Shown: positions 1-7,794 of the stretch, piece by piece
How the letters are laid out: the number at the start of each line of letters is the position of its first letter
How positions within the stretch are numbered: position 1 is the first letter of the stretch
Assembly (NCBI GenBank): GCA_040007095.1
Contig: JBDTVS010000163.1
Span: 1 to 29,415, forward strand
From: JBDTVS01 sp040007095
Lineage (GTDB): Bacteria; Acidobacteriota; Vicinamibacteria; Vicinamibacterales; CAVVIG01
Direction: 5' to 3'
DNA length: 29,415 bases
Notes under the pieces: model-generated
Database searches by the model: none
What the model saw: only the letters and a program-made list of their open reading frames with translations
What the model was told of the DNA's origin: nothing
Translations under genes and position numbers: made by a program

Positions 1-752
1 AAGAACATCGCGAAGCTCATGCTGCTGTACTCGGTGTGGTAGCCGGCGACGAGCTCCTGCTCGGCCTCTGGAAAGTCGAATGGCGCGCGATTGGTCTCCG
101 CCACGCCGGCGGTCATGTAGATGAGGAAGCCGAGCGGCTGCAGAAAGACCAGCCAACGCGGAATGAACCCGAACCACGTGCCCGCCTGCCGATTCACGAT
201 ATCGGTGAGCGACAGCGAATTCGCGACCACCAGCACGCTCGCGAGCGCCAGGCCGTACGACAGTTCGTAACTGATCATCTGCGCCGACGACCTGAGCCCG
301 CCAAGCAGCGAGTACTTGCTGTTCGAGCTCCAGCCTGCCAGCACGATCCCGTACACGCTCATCGACGCAATCGCGAAGATGACCAGGATCGCCACGTTGA
401 CGTCGGCGACCTGCAGCCGCAGCGGCTCGTCGAGCAGGCCGAACAAGGTCGTGTCGGCCCCGAACGGCACGACCGCAAATGCTGCAAATGCGGCCGTCGC
501 CGAGATCATCGGCGCCAGTGCAAACAGGAACGGATCCGCGGCGAGCGGCCGCAATTCCTCCTTGAACATCAGCTTGATGACGTCGGCAATCGGTTGGAGC
601 AGACCCTTGGGGCCGACCAGGTACGGACCGAGGCGCTGCTGAAGCAGCGCGGCGACCTTGCGCTCCACATACACCATGACCGCCGCGGAGTTCAGCAGCA
701 TCACGAAGACGAAGAGCGTCAGCCCGAGCTGGGCAATGAGCAGCGGCGTCAT
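1..752 (-). CDS. nuoH: NADH-quinone oxidoreductase subunit H, 3' part cut by window edge
   Basis: This is the membrane subunit at the junction of the quinone-binding site and the proton-pumping arm of complex I. Reading the minus strand from ATG at 752 gives MTPLLIAQLGLTLFVFVM and then the hallmark stretch VYVERKVAALLQQRLGP. The frame stays open for 250 codons to the window edge. Near the edge it contains the family motif AEQELVAGYHTEYSSMSFA, part of the quinone-site loop. Several hydrophobic membrane segments are apparent. Full-length NuoH is usually about 330 or more residues, so the C-terminal part lies outside. The start at 752 is the family-like one; ATG triplets at 757-760 run into a stop or another frame. 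It is the last nuo gene visible and is separated from nuoF by repeat-filled DNA instead of nuoG. Confidence 0.95.
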   Translation of the reverse strand, partial: MTPLLIAQLGLTLFVFVMLLNSAAVMVYVERKVAALLQQRLGPYLVGPKGLLQPIADVIKLMFKEELRPLAADPFLFALAPMISATAAFAAFAVVPFGADTTLFGLLDEPLRLQVADVNVAILVIFAIASMSVYGIVLAGWSSNSKYSLLGGLRSSAQMISYELSYGLALASVLVVANSLSLTDIVNRQAGTWFGFIPRWLVFLQPLGFLIYMTAGVAETNRAPFDFPEAEQELVAGYHTEYSSMSFAMF

Positions 753-924
753 CGCATCATCCGAACCACGCAGGCAACATCATCGACGACGAACCACAAA
801 GAGCACGAAGGACACAAAGGGTATCGAGAGAGAACGGGCCGCCTGTTTTCTTTGGGATCTTGGTGATCTTTGTGGTGAAGGATTTCGTGACCTTGGTGGT
901 TCAAGATCCGGCGATCCTGGTGGT
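753..924. repeat. Cluster of CAC-AA-G periodic repeats between nuoF and nuoH
   Basis: This 172-bp gap holds copies of a degenerate 9-bp-periodic repeat. The plus-strand copy at 792-821 reads AACCACAAA, GAGCACGAA, GGACACAAA. Minus-strand copies lie at 846-877, 883-902 and 914-926; the last overlaps the nuoF stop codon. The copies at 792-821 and 846-877 face each other and could pair: the first 10 bases of each arm (ACCACAAAGA) match exactly and about 22 of 29 positions match overall. The transcript could therefore fold into a long imperfect hairpin inside the nuo operon. Whether this terminates, processes or merely tolerates transcription is unknown. The forward-strand open frame through it (peptide NHKEHEGHKG) is the repeat, not a protein. 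Confidence 0.75.
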
Positions 925-2220
925 TCATGCGTGCGCTCCCACCGGGTGGCGCGCGCGCCAGGGGGCCGGCAGTGTGCACCGTCCTTCACGGATGTGCGCC
1001 TCGTATTCGTGCCGGAAATGCTGCAGCGTGGTGATCACCGGCGTCGCCGCGGCATCGCCGAATGCGCAGAGCGTTTTGCCGGCGATATTGCCCGCGATGC
1101 TCGACAGCAGATCCAGGTCCTGCATCTGCCCCTCGCCGCGCTCGATCCGCTGCAGGATCTTGAAGAGCCAGTCGGTCCCTTCGCGGCATGGCGTGCATTT
1201 GCCGCACGATTCGTGGCGGTAGAAGTGGAGCAGGTTCTCGGCGAGCCACACCATGCACGTCGTGTCGTCGAGCACGACGATCGCCGCCGATCCGAGCAGT
1301 GAACCAGCCTTCTGAATGGCGTCGAAACTGGCCTGCGTGTCGAGCTGATCCGGCATCAGGATCGGCACCGACGAGCCGCCGGGAATCACCGCTTTGAGGG
1401 TGCGGCCCTCGCGCACGCCGCCGGCATAATCGTTGATCAACTGCCGGAGCGTGACGCTCATCGACGCTTCGTAGACCCCAGGACGCCGGACGTGTCCGCT
1501 GACGCAATAGAGCTTCGGGCCGCCATTCTTCTCAGGACCCAGGCCGACGTACCACTCCGGTCCGTTCGCGACAATCAGGGGCACGTTGCACAGCGTCTCG
1601 ACGTTGTTGACCGCGGTCGGCTTGCCGTACAGGCCGACCACAGCCGGAAACGGCGGCTTGTTGCGCGGCTGCGCGCGCTTGCCTTCGAGCGATTCGAGCA
1701 GCGCGGTCTCTTCGCCGGCCTCGTAGGCGCCGGCGCCGCGATGCACGTAGACCTCGCACTCGAAGTCCGAGCCGAGCACATGTCGACCGAGGAACCCCCT
1801 GGCTCTGGCTTCGTCGATCGCCTGCTCGAGCACGCGCTGCACGTGGAGGAATTCGCCGCGGATGTAGATGTAGGCGACCTTCGCCCCGATCGCGTAGCAG
1901 CCGATCGCGCACCCTTCGATCAGCAGGTGCGGATTGCGCTCGATCAACAGGTGGTCCTTGAAGGTGCCCGGCTCACTTTCGTCGGCATTGCAGGCGATGT
2001 AGCGGGGCTCGGACTTCTTGTCGACGAACTGCCATTTCATCCCGGTCGGGAACCCGGCGCCGCCGCGGCCGCGCAGCCCGGAGGCCTTGACCATCTCGAT
2101 GATCTCCTCCGGTTTCTTGTCGAGCGCCTTTTTCAGCGCCGAATAGCCGTCGTGCTGGAGATAGAAATCCAGCGTGAAGGCGTTCGGCTCGCGGACGTAT
2201 TTCGTAAGGATTGGGTCCAT
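925..2220 (-). CDS. nuoF: NADH-quinone oxidoreductase subunit F (NADH- and FMN-binding)
   Basis: NuoF is the 51-kDa-type subunit of the peripheral arm. It takes hydride from NADH onto FMN and passes electrons to a [4Fe-4S] cluster. The 431-residue product has the usual length. The FMN/NADH loop GRGGAGFPTGMKW lies at 51-63 and CNADESEPGTFKD at 77-89. The N3 cluster ligands are in SCGKCTPCREGT (C339, C342, C345), with the fourth in TLCAFGDAA (C385). ATG at 2220 gives a normal N-terminus. It follows nuoE after 56 bp containing a short repeat, looser packing than among nuoA-E. Its stop codon lies inside a copy of the intergenic repeat. nuoG would normally follow but does not. Confidence 0.97.
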   Translation of the reverse strand: MDPILTKYVREPNAFTLDFYLQHDGYSALKKALDKKPEEIIEMVKASGLRGRGGAGFPTGMKWQFVDKKSEPRYIACNADESEPGTFKDHLLIERNPHLLIEGCAIGCYAIGAKVAYIYIRGEFLHVQRVLEQAIDEARARGFLGRHVLGSDFECEVYVHRGAGAYEAGEETALLESLEGKRAQPRNKPPFPAVVGLYGKPTAVNNVETLCNVPLIVANGPEWYVGLGPEKNGGPKLYCVSGHVRRPGVYEASMSVTLRQLINDYAGGVREGRTLKAVIPGGSSVPILMPDQLDTQASFDAIQKAGSLLGSAAIVVLDDTTCMVWLAENLLHFYRHESCGKCTPCREGTDWLFKILQRIERGEGQMQDLDLLSSIAGNIAGKTLCAFGDAAATPVITTLQHFRHEYEAHIREGRCTLPAPWRARHPVGAHA

Positions 2221-2239
2221 CTAGTGGACTGTCTCGTAC

Positions 2240-2261
2240 GTGTCTTCGTGCTTTCGTGGTT
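2240..2261 (-). repeat. CAC-AA-G repeat copy in the nuoE-nuoF gap
   Basis: On the minus strand this reads AACCACGAA, AGCACGAA, GACAC, matching the units between nuoF and nuoH. It occupies about half of the 56-bp gap between the nuoE stop and the nuoF start. No strong Shine-Dalgarno sequence is evident just before nuoF. Confidence 0.6.
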
Positions 2262-2276
2262 GCATTTCCGTACCGA

Positions 2277-2879
2277 TCATTTTGGACGCTCCACCACGTG
2301 ATGGCAGCCCGTCAACGCCGCTTCGCCACGCGCGCGAATGTCGTCGACCAGCGTCGAGGCCGCCTCCGGCGTGAGGCACTCGTGCCAGGCGTCGTTGACC
2401 ATGACGACCGGGGCACGATCGCACGCGCCGAGACATTCCACCTCGAGCAGGGTGAAGGTCCCGGTGGGATCGGTCTGGCCCGGCGCGACGCCCAGCTTCG
2501 CCGACAGTTCCTCGGTCACCCGACCCGCGCCGTTCAGCGCACAGGACAGCGTCCGGCACACCTGCAACACGAACTTCCCGACCGGCCTGGTGTAGAACAT
2601 CGTGTAGAACGACACGACGTCTTCGACATCGGCGGGGGTGACCTCGAGCAAGCCGGCGACATAACGCATCGCGGTCGCGGTCACGTAGCCGAGCTGGCCC
2701 TGCACGAGATACAACGCCGGCAGGACCGCCGAGCGCTTCCGGTCCGGTGGATACCGCGCGATGATCTGGTCGAATCGCGCGCGGTTGTCCGGCGTGTATA
2801 CGAACGGCTCGCCTGGCTCACCCAGCTTGCGCTCCGAGCGATGGAACGTGGCGTAGTCAATCCGCGGGTGAAAGCTCAC
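2277..2879 (-). CDS. nuoE: NADH-quinone oxidoreductase subunit E (thioredoxin-like 2Fe-2S)
   Basis: NuoE is the 24-kDa-type subunit that pairs with NuoF in the NADH dehydrogenase module and carries the off-path [2Fe-2S] cluster N1a. The product has 200 residues. An N-terminal helical region (RYPPDRKRSAVLPALYLVQ) precedes the thioredoxin-like domain. Its four cluster cysteines are in VCRTLSC (C108, C113) and ECLGAC (C149, C153), with family spacing. The ATG at 2879 overlaps the nuoD stop by four bases, indicating translational coupling. The C-terminal tail after the cluster domain is short and unremarkable. Confidence 0.96.
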   Translation of the reverse strand: MSFHPRIDYATFHRSERKLGEPGEPFVYTPDNRARFDQIIARYPPDRKRSAVLPALYLVQGQLGYVTATAMRYVAGLLEVTPADVEDVVSFYTMFYTRPVGKFVLQVCRTLSCALNGAGRVTEELSAKLGVAPGQTDPTGTFTLLEVECLGACDRAPVVMVNDAWHECLTPEAASTLVDDIRARGEAALTGCHHVVERPK

Positions 2880-4057
2880 CGGTCGACGTCTCCCATCACG
2901 ACGTCAATCGATCCGATCACCGCAATGACGTCCGCGATTAAGCCTCCGACGATCATCTGCTCGAGCGCCTGACACGCCAGCAGCGACGGCGCGCGCGACT
3001 TGATCCGCCACGGACGGTTGCTGCCGTCCGAGAACACGTGAAAGCCCTGCTCGCCGCGCGGCCCTTCCACCGGCACGTACGCTTCGCCGGCCGGGACGGT
3101 AAAGCCCTGCGAATAGATCAGGAAGTGCTGGATCAGCGCTTCCATCTCGGTGTAGACGCGATCCTTTGGCGGCGGCGTGATCCGGGGATCGTCGATCGCG
3201 AAGGGGCCCGTGGGTGAGATCCGCGCCAGCGCCTGGCGGCAGATCTTCACGCTCTCCCGCATCTCCGCCACGCGCACCAGATAGCGGGCGTAGACGTCGC
3301 CCTCGGTCCGGACGGGCACGTCGAAGTCGTAGGTCTCGTAGCCGAGGTAGGGAAAGTACTTGCGGACGTCGTACGGGACGCCGGCGGCGCGGCCGATCGG
3401 GCCCACCAGGCTATAGGCCAGCGCCTGCTCCTTCGAGATCCGGCCGACGTTGCGGGTGCGCTCGCGATAGATCTGGTTGTTGGTCAGGAGATCTTCGTAT
3501 TCGTCGAGCTTCGGCAGGAACCGATCGAGGAACGACGTCACCGCCTGATGGAAGCCGCGCGGCAGATCCTCGCGCAGTCCGCCGACGCGCATGTAGCTCG
3601 GGAACAGGCGGAAGCCGGCCAGCAGCTCGTTGATGTTCAGGAGCAGCTCGCGCTCGCGGAAGCAGTAGAGCATGACCGACACGGCGCCCACTTCCATGCC
3701 GTGCGTCCCGAGCCAGACGAGGTGGCTGTTGATGCGCTGCAGTTCGGCGATCAGCACGCGAATCGCCCGCACGCGCTCGGGCAACTCCACGCCGAGCAGC
3801 GTTTCGACCGACAGGCAGAAGCACATGCTGTTGGACTGCGCGCTCAGATAGTCCATCCGCTCGACCAGCGGAATGACCTGCTGCCATTTCTTCTGTTCGC
3901 AGGTTTTTTCGATGCCGGTATGCAGGAAGCCGATCGTCGGCGACGCCGAGCGGACGATTTCGCCATCGAGCTCGAGCACGATCCGCAGCACGCCATGCGT
4001 GCTGGGGTGCTGGGGCCCCATGTTCACCGTCATCGTCTCGTTGCGCAGCTCAGGCAC
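2876..4057 (-). CDS. nuoD: NADH-quinone oxidoreductase subunit D (49-kDa type)
   Basis: NuoD, with NuoB, forms the quinone-reduction cavity of complex I and descends from the large subunit of NiFe hydrogenases. The 393-residue product begins with the family pattern MTVNMGPQHPSTHGVLRIVL and includes GFLHTGIEKTCE. The middle contains RINSHLVWLGTHGMEVGA and the C-terminus ends GSIDVVMGDVDR, as expected for bacterial NuoD. The His-containing QHPSTHG loop and the conserved Tyr of the ERMDYL region are present for quinone binding. The start is at 4057, 11 bp after nuoC. A second in-frame ATG eight codons in (MTVNMG) is a plausible alternative start. Confidence 0.97.
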   Translation of the reverse strand: MPELRNETMTVNMGPQHPSTHGVLRIVLELDGEIVRSASPTIGFLHTGIEKTCEQKKWQQVIPLVERMDYLSAQSNSMCFCLSVETLLGVELPERVRAIRVLIAELQRINSHLVWLGTHGMEVGAVSVMLYCFRERELLLNINELLAGFRLFPSYMRVGGLREDLPRGFHQAVTSFLDRFLPKLDEYEDLLTNNQIYRERTRNVGRISKEQALAYSLVGPIGRAAGVPYDVRKYFPYLGYETYDFDVPVRTEGDVYARYLVRVAEMRESVKICRQALARISPTGPFAIDDPRITPPPKDRVYTEMEALIQHFLIYSQGFTVPAGEAYVPVEGPRGEQGFHVFSDGSNRPWRIKSRAPSLLACQALEQMIVGGLIADVIAVIGSIDVVMGDVDR

Positions 4058-4068
4058 GTCCGGTCTAC

Positions 4069-4614
4069 CTATCGCCGCGAGAGGCGGTCTTGTTCGACGC
4101 TGGCGCGGAACTGCGCTTCAGTCACTTGCAGCGGCTCGGACACCCGGGCCGCCATGCGGATTTGGACCGGATAGTCCTTGCGCAGCGGATGGCCCTCCCA
4201 GTCCTCGGGCATCAGCAGCCGCCGCAGATCGGGATGGCCGTCAAAGACAATGCCGAACAGATCCCAGACTTCGCGCTCGAGCCAGTTGGCAGCCGGCCAC
4301 ACGCCGATGAGCGTGCCGACGTGCGCTTCGTCCGCGTTCAAGCGGACCTTCACGCGCAGCCGGGTGCGGTGTTCGATCGAGACGAGGAGACAGACAATCT
4401 CGAACCGCGGCGCGCGCGGCCAGAAATCGACCGCGGTCAATTCGGCGAGCAGATCGAAGCGAAGTTCAGGCCGATCCCGGAGCAGCCGCGCCACCGCCGG
4501 CCAGGCGTCCGACGACACATAGATGGTCGTCTGCAGATCGATGCTCGGCGCCATTTCCACTCGAGCACCGGGCACGCCTTCTTGAAGGGTCGCGATGAGC
4601 GTGGTGGCGTCCAT
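4069..4614 (-). CDS. nuoC: NADH-quinone oxidoreductase subunit C (30-kDa type)
   Basis: NuoC is a peripheral-arm scaffold subunit without cofactors that packs against NuoD and NuoB. The 181-residue product contains the family signature in order: FDLLAELTAVDFW, then VRLNADEAHVGTLIGVWPAANWLEREVWDLFGIVFDGHPDLRRLLMPEDWEGHPLRKDYP (described by position, about residues 95-150). The start ATG at 4614 abuts the nuoB stop directly, so translation is probably coupled. It is a separate gene, not the NuoCD fusion of Escherichia coli. Confidence 0.96.
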   Translation of the reverse strand: MDATTLIATLQEGVPGARVEMAPSIDLQTTIYVSSDAWPAVARLLRDRPELRFDLLAELTAVDFWPRAPRFEIVCLLVSIEHRTRLRVKVRLNADEAHVGTLIGVWPAANWLEREVWDLFGIVFDGHPDLRRLLMPEDWEGHPLRKDYPVQIRMAARVSEPLQVTEAQFRASVEQDRLSRR

Positions 4615-5079
4615 CTACGAGAGCTTCTGTTGCGCGATCTTGCGTTGCAGCTGCACGATGCCGTAAATCAGCGACTCGGGCCGCGGCGGGCATCCCGGCA
4701 CGTAGACGTCCACCGGCACGACCTGATCCACGCCCTGGACGAGCGCATAGTTGTCGAATACGCCGCCGATCGACGCGCACGCGCCCATCGAGATCACCCA
4801 CTTCGGTTCGGGCATCTGGTCGTAGATGCGGCGCAGCGCGGGCGCCATCTTCCGCGACAGGCGCCCGGCGACGATCATCAAATCGGACTGACGCGGACTG
4901 CCGCGAAACACTTCCGCGCCAAACCGGGCGATGTCGTAGCGCGAACAGCTCATCGCCATCATCTCGATGGCGCAGCACGCCAGGCCAAAGGTGACCGGCC
5001 AGATCGACGAGCGGCGCGCCCACTGCACCATCTTCTCGACGCTCGTCGTCAGCACCGGGATGTCGGCTTCTAGACCCAT
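4615..5079 (-). CDS. nuoB: NADH-quinone oxidoreductase subunit B (N2 cluster subunit)
   Basis: NuoB carries the terminal [4Fe-4S] cluster N2 that reduces quinone. The product is 154 residues. All four N2 ligands are visible: the adjacent cysteines in LACCAIEMM (C35, C36), MGACAS (C101) and VPGCPPRPE (C130). The segment RQSDLMIVAGRLSRKMAP is typical. It starts three bases downstream of the nuoA stop and runs straight into nuoC, the compact ancestral order A-B-C-D. Confidence 0.98.
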   Translation of the reverse strand: MGLEADIPVLTTSVEKMVQWARRSSIWPVTFGLACCAIEMMAMSCSRYDIARFGAEVFRGSPRQSDLMIVAGRLSRKMAPALRRIYDQMPEPKWVISMGACASIGGVFDNYALVQGVDQVVPVDVYVPGCPPRPESLIYGIVQLQRKIAQQKLS

Positions 5080-5082
5080 AAA

Positions 5083-5472
5083 TCAATCGACGATCGTTGG
5101 TCGGCGTTCAACGACGTCGCTCCCCCAGTCGAGGGCGCCTTTGCGCCAGACATATGTGTAGCCGGCCAGCATCAGGGCCATGAACAGCACGACCTGCACG
5201 AACCCCGTCCAACCGAGATCGCGCAGGGCCATCGCCCACGGATACAGAAACGCGACCTCGATGTCGAACAGCAGAAAGATCATCGCCACGAGATAGAACT
5301 TGACCGACTGTCGTTCGCGCGCGTCGCCGACGGCCGGCATCCCGCACTCGTACGGCGCGCTCTTTTCCGGTGACGGTCGACTCGGTCCGAGGACATTCGA
5401 CAACAGGACCGAGACCAGCGCAAACCCGGCGCCGAGCCCGATCATGATGAGAATTGATAGCCAGCCTTGCAT
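5083..5472 (-). CDS. nuoA: NADH-quinone oxidoreductase subunit A
   Basis: NuoA is a small membrane subunit near the quinone chamber. The 129-residue product shows three hydrophobic segments: about 5-25, 60-83 (YLVAMIFLLFDIEVAFLYPW) and 95-112. The conserved YECGMP motif lies in the loop between the first two. The acidic residues in LLFDIEVAF and the YECG loop are family hallmarks. It is the first gene of the operon. A promoter should lie in 5473-5704, but no convincing -35/-10 pair or Shine-Dalgarno sequence could be picked out. Confidence 0.96.
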   Translation of the reverse strand: MQGWLSILIMIGLGAGFALVSVLLSNVLGPSRPSPEKSAPYECGMPAVGDARERQSVKFYLVAMIFLLFDIEVAFLYPWAMALRDLGWTGFVQVVLFMALMLAGYTYVWRKGALDWGSDVVERRPTIVD

Positions 5473-5555
5473 GGGCGAGTCTCGGAGATCCGGAAATCAG
5501 GCCGCGCGAACCGGCTTGTGAATGATTTCCCAAGCCACGCCTCATGCTATCGCAG

Positions 5556-5583
5556 TCGACAGCCGACAGTCTACAGTCGTCAG
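5556..5583. repeat. Four tandem 7-bp units in the nuoA/glycosyltransferase gap
   Basis: Four back-to-back heptamers, TCGACAG, CCGACAG, TCTACAG and TCGTCAG, share the pattern YCNNCAG. They lie in the 232-bp divergent region, 84 bp upstream of nuoA. They may be a binding array for a regulator or a simple replication-slippage tract; nothing here decides between these. Confidence 0.55.
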
Positions 5584-5659
5584 GCTCGGAGGACACAGAT
5601 TGCGCAGGCGCCGCGCACGCAGATCCACACGGCGGACTCTCTGAAAACGGCGGGACGTC

Positions 5660-5677
5660 CCGGCCGGCGATGGCCGG
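5660..5677 (+). other. Hairpin ahead of glycosyltransferase start
   Basis: CCGGCC and GGCCGG (6-bp stem) flank a GGCGAT loop, ending 27 bp before the ATG of the glycosyltransferase. It is GC-rich and would be stable in the leader RNA if transcription starts upstream. No T-run follows, so it is not a clear terminator. Confidence 0.4.
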
Positions 5678-5704
5678 TCCGCGGTCGACTATCATGGCTC
5701 GCTG

Positions 5705-7021
5705 ATGCGAGTGGCGTGGTTCTCTCCCTTGCCGCCGGTGCGATCCGGCGTCGCGGCCTACAGTTCGGACGTCCTCGCCGCCCTAACCGACGCGATCGAG
5801 ATCGACTGTTTTGTCGATGCGCCCGCGCAGGCCGGGCGCGTATTCAACGCCCACGACTTCCTCTGGCGCCATCGCCGCCACCCGTACGATCTGATGGTGT
5901 ATCAACTGGGCAACGCGCCGTGCCACGACTACATGTGGGCGTATCTCGCGGCCTTCCCCGGACTGGTCGTGTTGCACGACGCGCGGCTCCACCACGCCCG
6001 TGCGCGCGCACTGCTGCGCCGCGGCCGCGCCGACGACTACCGCGCCGAGTTCCAATTCGATCATCCCGACGCAGTGCGCCACTTCACGGAGTTCGCGGTC
6101 GAAGGGCTGAGCGGCCCGATCTACTCGTTCTGGTCGATGCTGCGCGTGGTCATGGTCACGGCTCGAACCGTCGCCGTGCACAACCCGCGCGTCGCGGCCG
6201 ACCTGCGTCTCGAGTACCCCTCGGCCCGGGTCGACACGCTGCGAATGGGCGTTCGAGCCTCGCCCGCGGAGTCATCAGACGCGGCCGCACGCGTACGGCG
6301 CCAGTTGTCGATTCCCGACGGAGCGATCGTGTTCGCCGCATTCGGAAAGATGACCGCCGAGAAGCGCATCGGCCCGATCCTGCGGGCCTTTCGGGAACTC
6401 CTGGCTGCCGGCATCGACGCGTTCCTCGTGCTGATTGGCGATGACAGCGAATACGCCGCGCTCGGCCGCGACACGCGCGGCCTCGACCGCGTGCGCGTCA
6501 CCGGCCATGTGGCCGACGCGGACATTGCGGCCCACCTGTCAGCCAGCGACGTCTGCCTCTGTTTGCGATGGCCGACCGCGCTCGAAACCTCCGCGTCGTG
6601 GCTGCACTGCCTGGCTGCGCAGCGAGCGACGGTCATCACCGATCTCGCGCACCTGGCTGATGTCCCCGCGCTCGATCCCAGAACGTGGCGGCCGACGCAC
6701 TCGACCCGAAAGCCCATGACGGTAGCGATCGATGTCCTCGACGAGGATCGTTCGCTGGTGCTGGCAATGCAACGGCTCGCCACCGACCATGCGCTGCGCG
6801 ACGAACTGGCGCGGCGGGGCCACGAATACTGGGCACGCCACCACACGCTCGAGCTAATGTCGGAAGACTACCGCCGGCTCATCCCCGCCGCGATCGAGCG
6901 CCCGGCGCCGATCCCAACGGGCCTGCCCCCGCACTTCACGGACGACTATTCTGAAGCGGGACGTCGGATCGCGCGCCGTTTCGGCGCCGACGTTGACATT
7001 CTCCGGCACCGCGGTCTTTAG
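5705..7021 (+). CDS. GT4-type glycosyltransferase (GT-B fold)
   Basis: This is a cytoplasmic nucleotide-sugar transferase of the GT4/RfaB-like class; sugar and acceptor cannot be read from sequence. The 438-residue protein opens with the Rossmann start MRVAWFSPLPPVRSGVAAYS, where the proline/glycine-rich loop is typical of the acceptor domain. A central segment has VLHDARLHHA. The C-terminal donor domain begins near residue 205 with IVFAAFGKMTAEKRIGPIL and continues LVLIGD, VTGHVADADIAAHLSASDVCL. It lacks the classical second E of EX7E in plain form, with PTALETSASWLHCLAAQ at that place. It stands alone, divergent from nuoA, with no sugar-synthesis neighbours. Confidence 0.85.
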   Translation: MRVAWFSPLPPVRSGVAAYSSDVLAALTDAIEIDCFVDAPAQAGRVFNAHDFLWRHRRHPYDLMVYQLGNAPCHDYMWAYLAAFPGLVVLHDARLHHARARALLRRGRADDYRAEFQFDHPDAVRHFTEFAVEGLSGPIYSFWSMLRVVMVTARTVAVHNPRVAADLRLEYPSARVDTLRMGVRASPAESSDAAARVRRQLSIPDGAIVFAAFGKMTAEKRIGPILRAFRELLAAGIDAFLVLIGDDSEYAALGRDTRGLDRVRVTGHVADADIAAHLSASDVCLCLRWPTALETSASWLHCLAAQRATVITDLAHLADVPALDPRTWRPTHSTRKPMTVAIDVLDEDRSLVLAMQRLATDHALRDELARRGHEYWARHHTLELMSEDYRRLIPAAIERPAPIPTGLPPHFTDDYSEAGRRIARRFGADVDILRHRGL

Positions 7022-7038
7022 AACGGTCTTCGCTGAGC

Positions 7039-7073
7039 GTCCGCCTTCCGCCTTCGCCGAGGCTTCGGCGGAC
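7039..7073. other. GC-rich hairpin downstream of glycosyltransferase
   Basis: Outer arms GTCCGCC (7039-7045) and GGCGGAC (7067-7073) bracket an inner 6-bp stem CGCCGA/TCGGCG (7055-7070) with loop GGCT. It sits 18 bp past the glycosyltransferase stop, between convergent genes. There is no U-tract, so it is either a Rho-assisted end or an extragenic palindrome. The adjoining CCGCCGTAGCT (7073-7083) recurs at 8908-8918 inside the helicase insertion. Confidence 0.5.
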
Positions 7074-7104
7074 CGCCGTAGCTTTAGAGCGTTTTCGATG
7101 TGTC

Positions 7105-7120
7105 CGAGGCCCGGGCCTCG
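7105..7120. repeat. 16-bp perfect palindrome
   Basis: CGAGGCCC followed by GGGCCTCG is a perfect 16-bp palindrome. It lies in the short gap between the glycosyltransferase and the convergent aminotransferase-like gene, 27 bp from the latter's stop. Together with the hairpin at 7039-7073 it probably belongs to the transcript ends of both genes. Confidence 0.5.
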
Positions 7121-7146
7121 ATCCGCCGTGCATACTCATCAGATCT

Positions 7147-7794
7147 TCAGTGTGTCGATTCAGGCGTGATACCGGACGGCTCGAGCACGGCATCCTGCCA
7201 GCCGCGCACCGAGTTGATCAGCCAGAATCTCGGCGCCTGAACCAGTTGCTCGACGGTGACCCGCGCTTCGAAAACCTCGCCTCGCGCGAGTAAATCGGCA
7301 CGCATGGTCCCCGGCAGCAGGCCGCAGGCGGCGGGCGGCGTCACCCGGCGGCCCTCCAGCTCGACGACGACATTCGCCGTGATCGCTTCGGTCACCTCGC
7401 GCGCCGGGTTCCACAGCACCGTTTCGTCGTGCGACGCCAGGCGGTGCCGCTCGTAGCACTCGCGACGGGTCGTCTTGTGCCAGAAAAAGAGGTCGGCCGG
7501 ATCGATCGGCGACACCGCGAGCCCTACGCGCAACGGCGTCGGCAGGGGCTGCAACGGCGACACCTCAACGCGCGGCTCACCGTTTTGAGGAAGAAGCAAC
7601 CGCACGCGCGCGGGTGCAGCCGCTCCGGCGACAGCACCGACCAGGGCGGCGCGGATCCGATCCAGGGGGCATCGATGGCCGAAAAACTCCGCGGAGTCGC
7701 ACAGCCGTTGCAGGTGCCGGTCGAGCAGGACGTAGCCCTCGTCGGGTGCCCAACGCAGCGTCTCGAGCAGATCGAAGGACTCGATCGGCTTACC
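7147..7794 (-). CDS. pabC: PabC-type class IV aminotransferase domain; no normal start codon
   Basis: The frame encodes a complete PLP-dependent class IV domain most like the C-terminal part of PabB-PabC fusions (4-amino-4-deoxychorismate lyase, folate pathway). From 7794 downward it begins GKPIESFDLLETLRWAP and continues LLDRHLQRLCDSAEFFG. It contains the probable PLP lysine in FFWHKTTRRECYE, then EVTEAITANVVVELEG, PPAACGLLPGT and NSVRGWQDAVL, about 215 residues in all. The frame is closed by TAG at 7795-7797 and has no ATG, GTG or TTG until GTG at 7605, which would remove the first 63 domain residues. So it either initiates at an unusual codon, for example ATC at 7785 just after GGTAAG, or is a remnant of a pabB-pabC fusion whose PabB half is gone. 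The upstream coiled-coil gene ends only a few bases away. Confidence 0.65.
   Translation of the reverse strand, partial: GKPIESFDLLETLRWAPDEGYVLLDRHLQRLCDSAEFFGHRCPLDRIRAALVGAVAGAAAPARVRLLLPQNGEPRVEVSPLQPLPTPLRVGLAVSPIDPADLFFWHKTTRRECYERHRLASHDETVLWNPAREVTEAITANVVVELEGRRVTPPAACGLLPGTMRADLLARGEVFEARVTVEQLVQAPRFWLINSVRGWQDAVLEPSGITPESTH

Noticed and set aside
36..866. 276-residue plus-strand frame over nuoH, ending in a His/Lys-rich tail
   Set aside because: The opposite strand encodes unmistakable NuoH, and the tail NHKEHEGHKG is the intergenic repeat translated.
753..924. CRISPR array as explanation for the repeats
   Set aside because: Units are about 9 bp, degenerate, without uniform spacers, and occur in both orientations; no cas gene is present.
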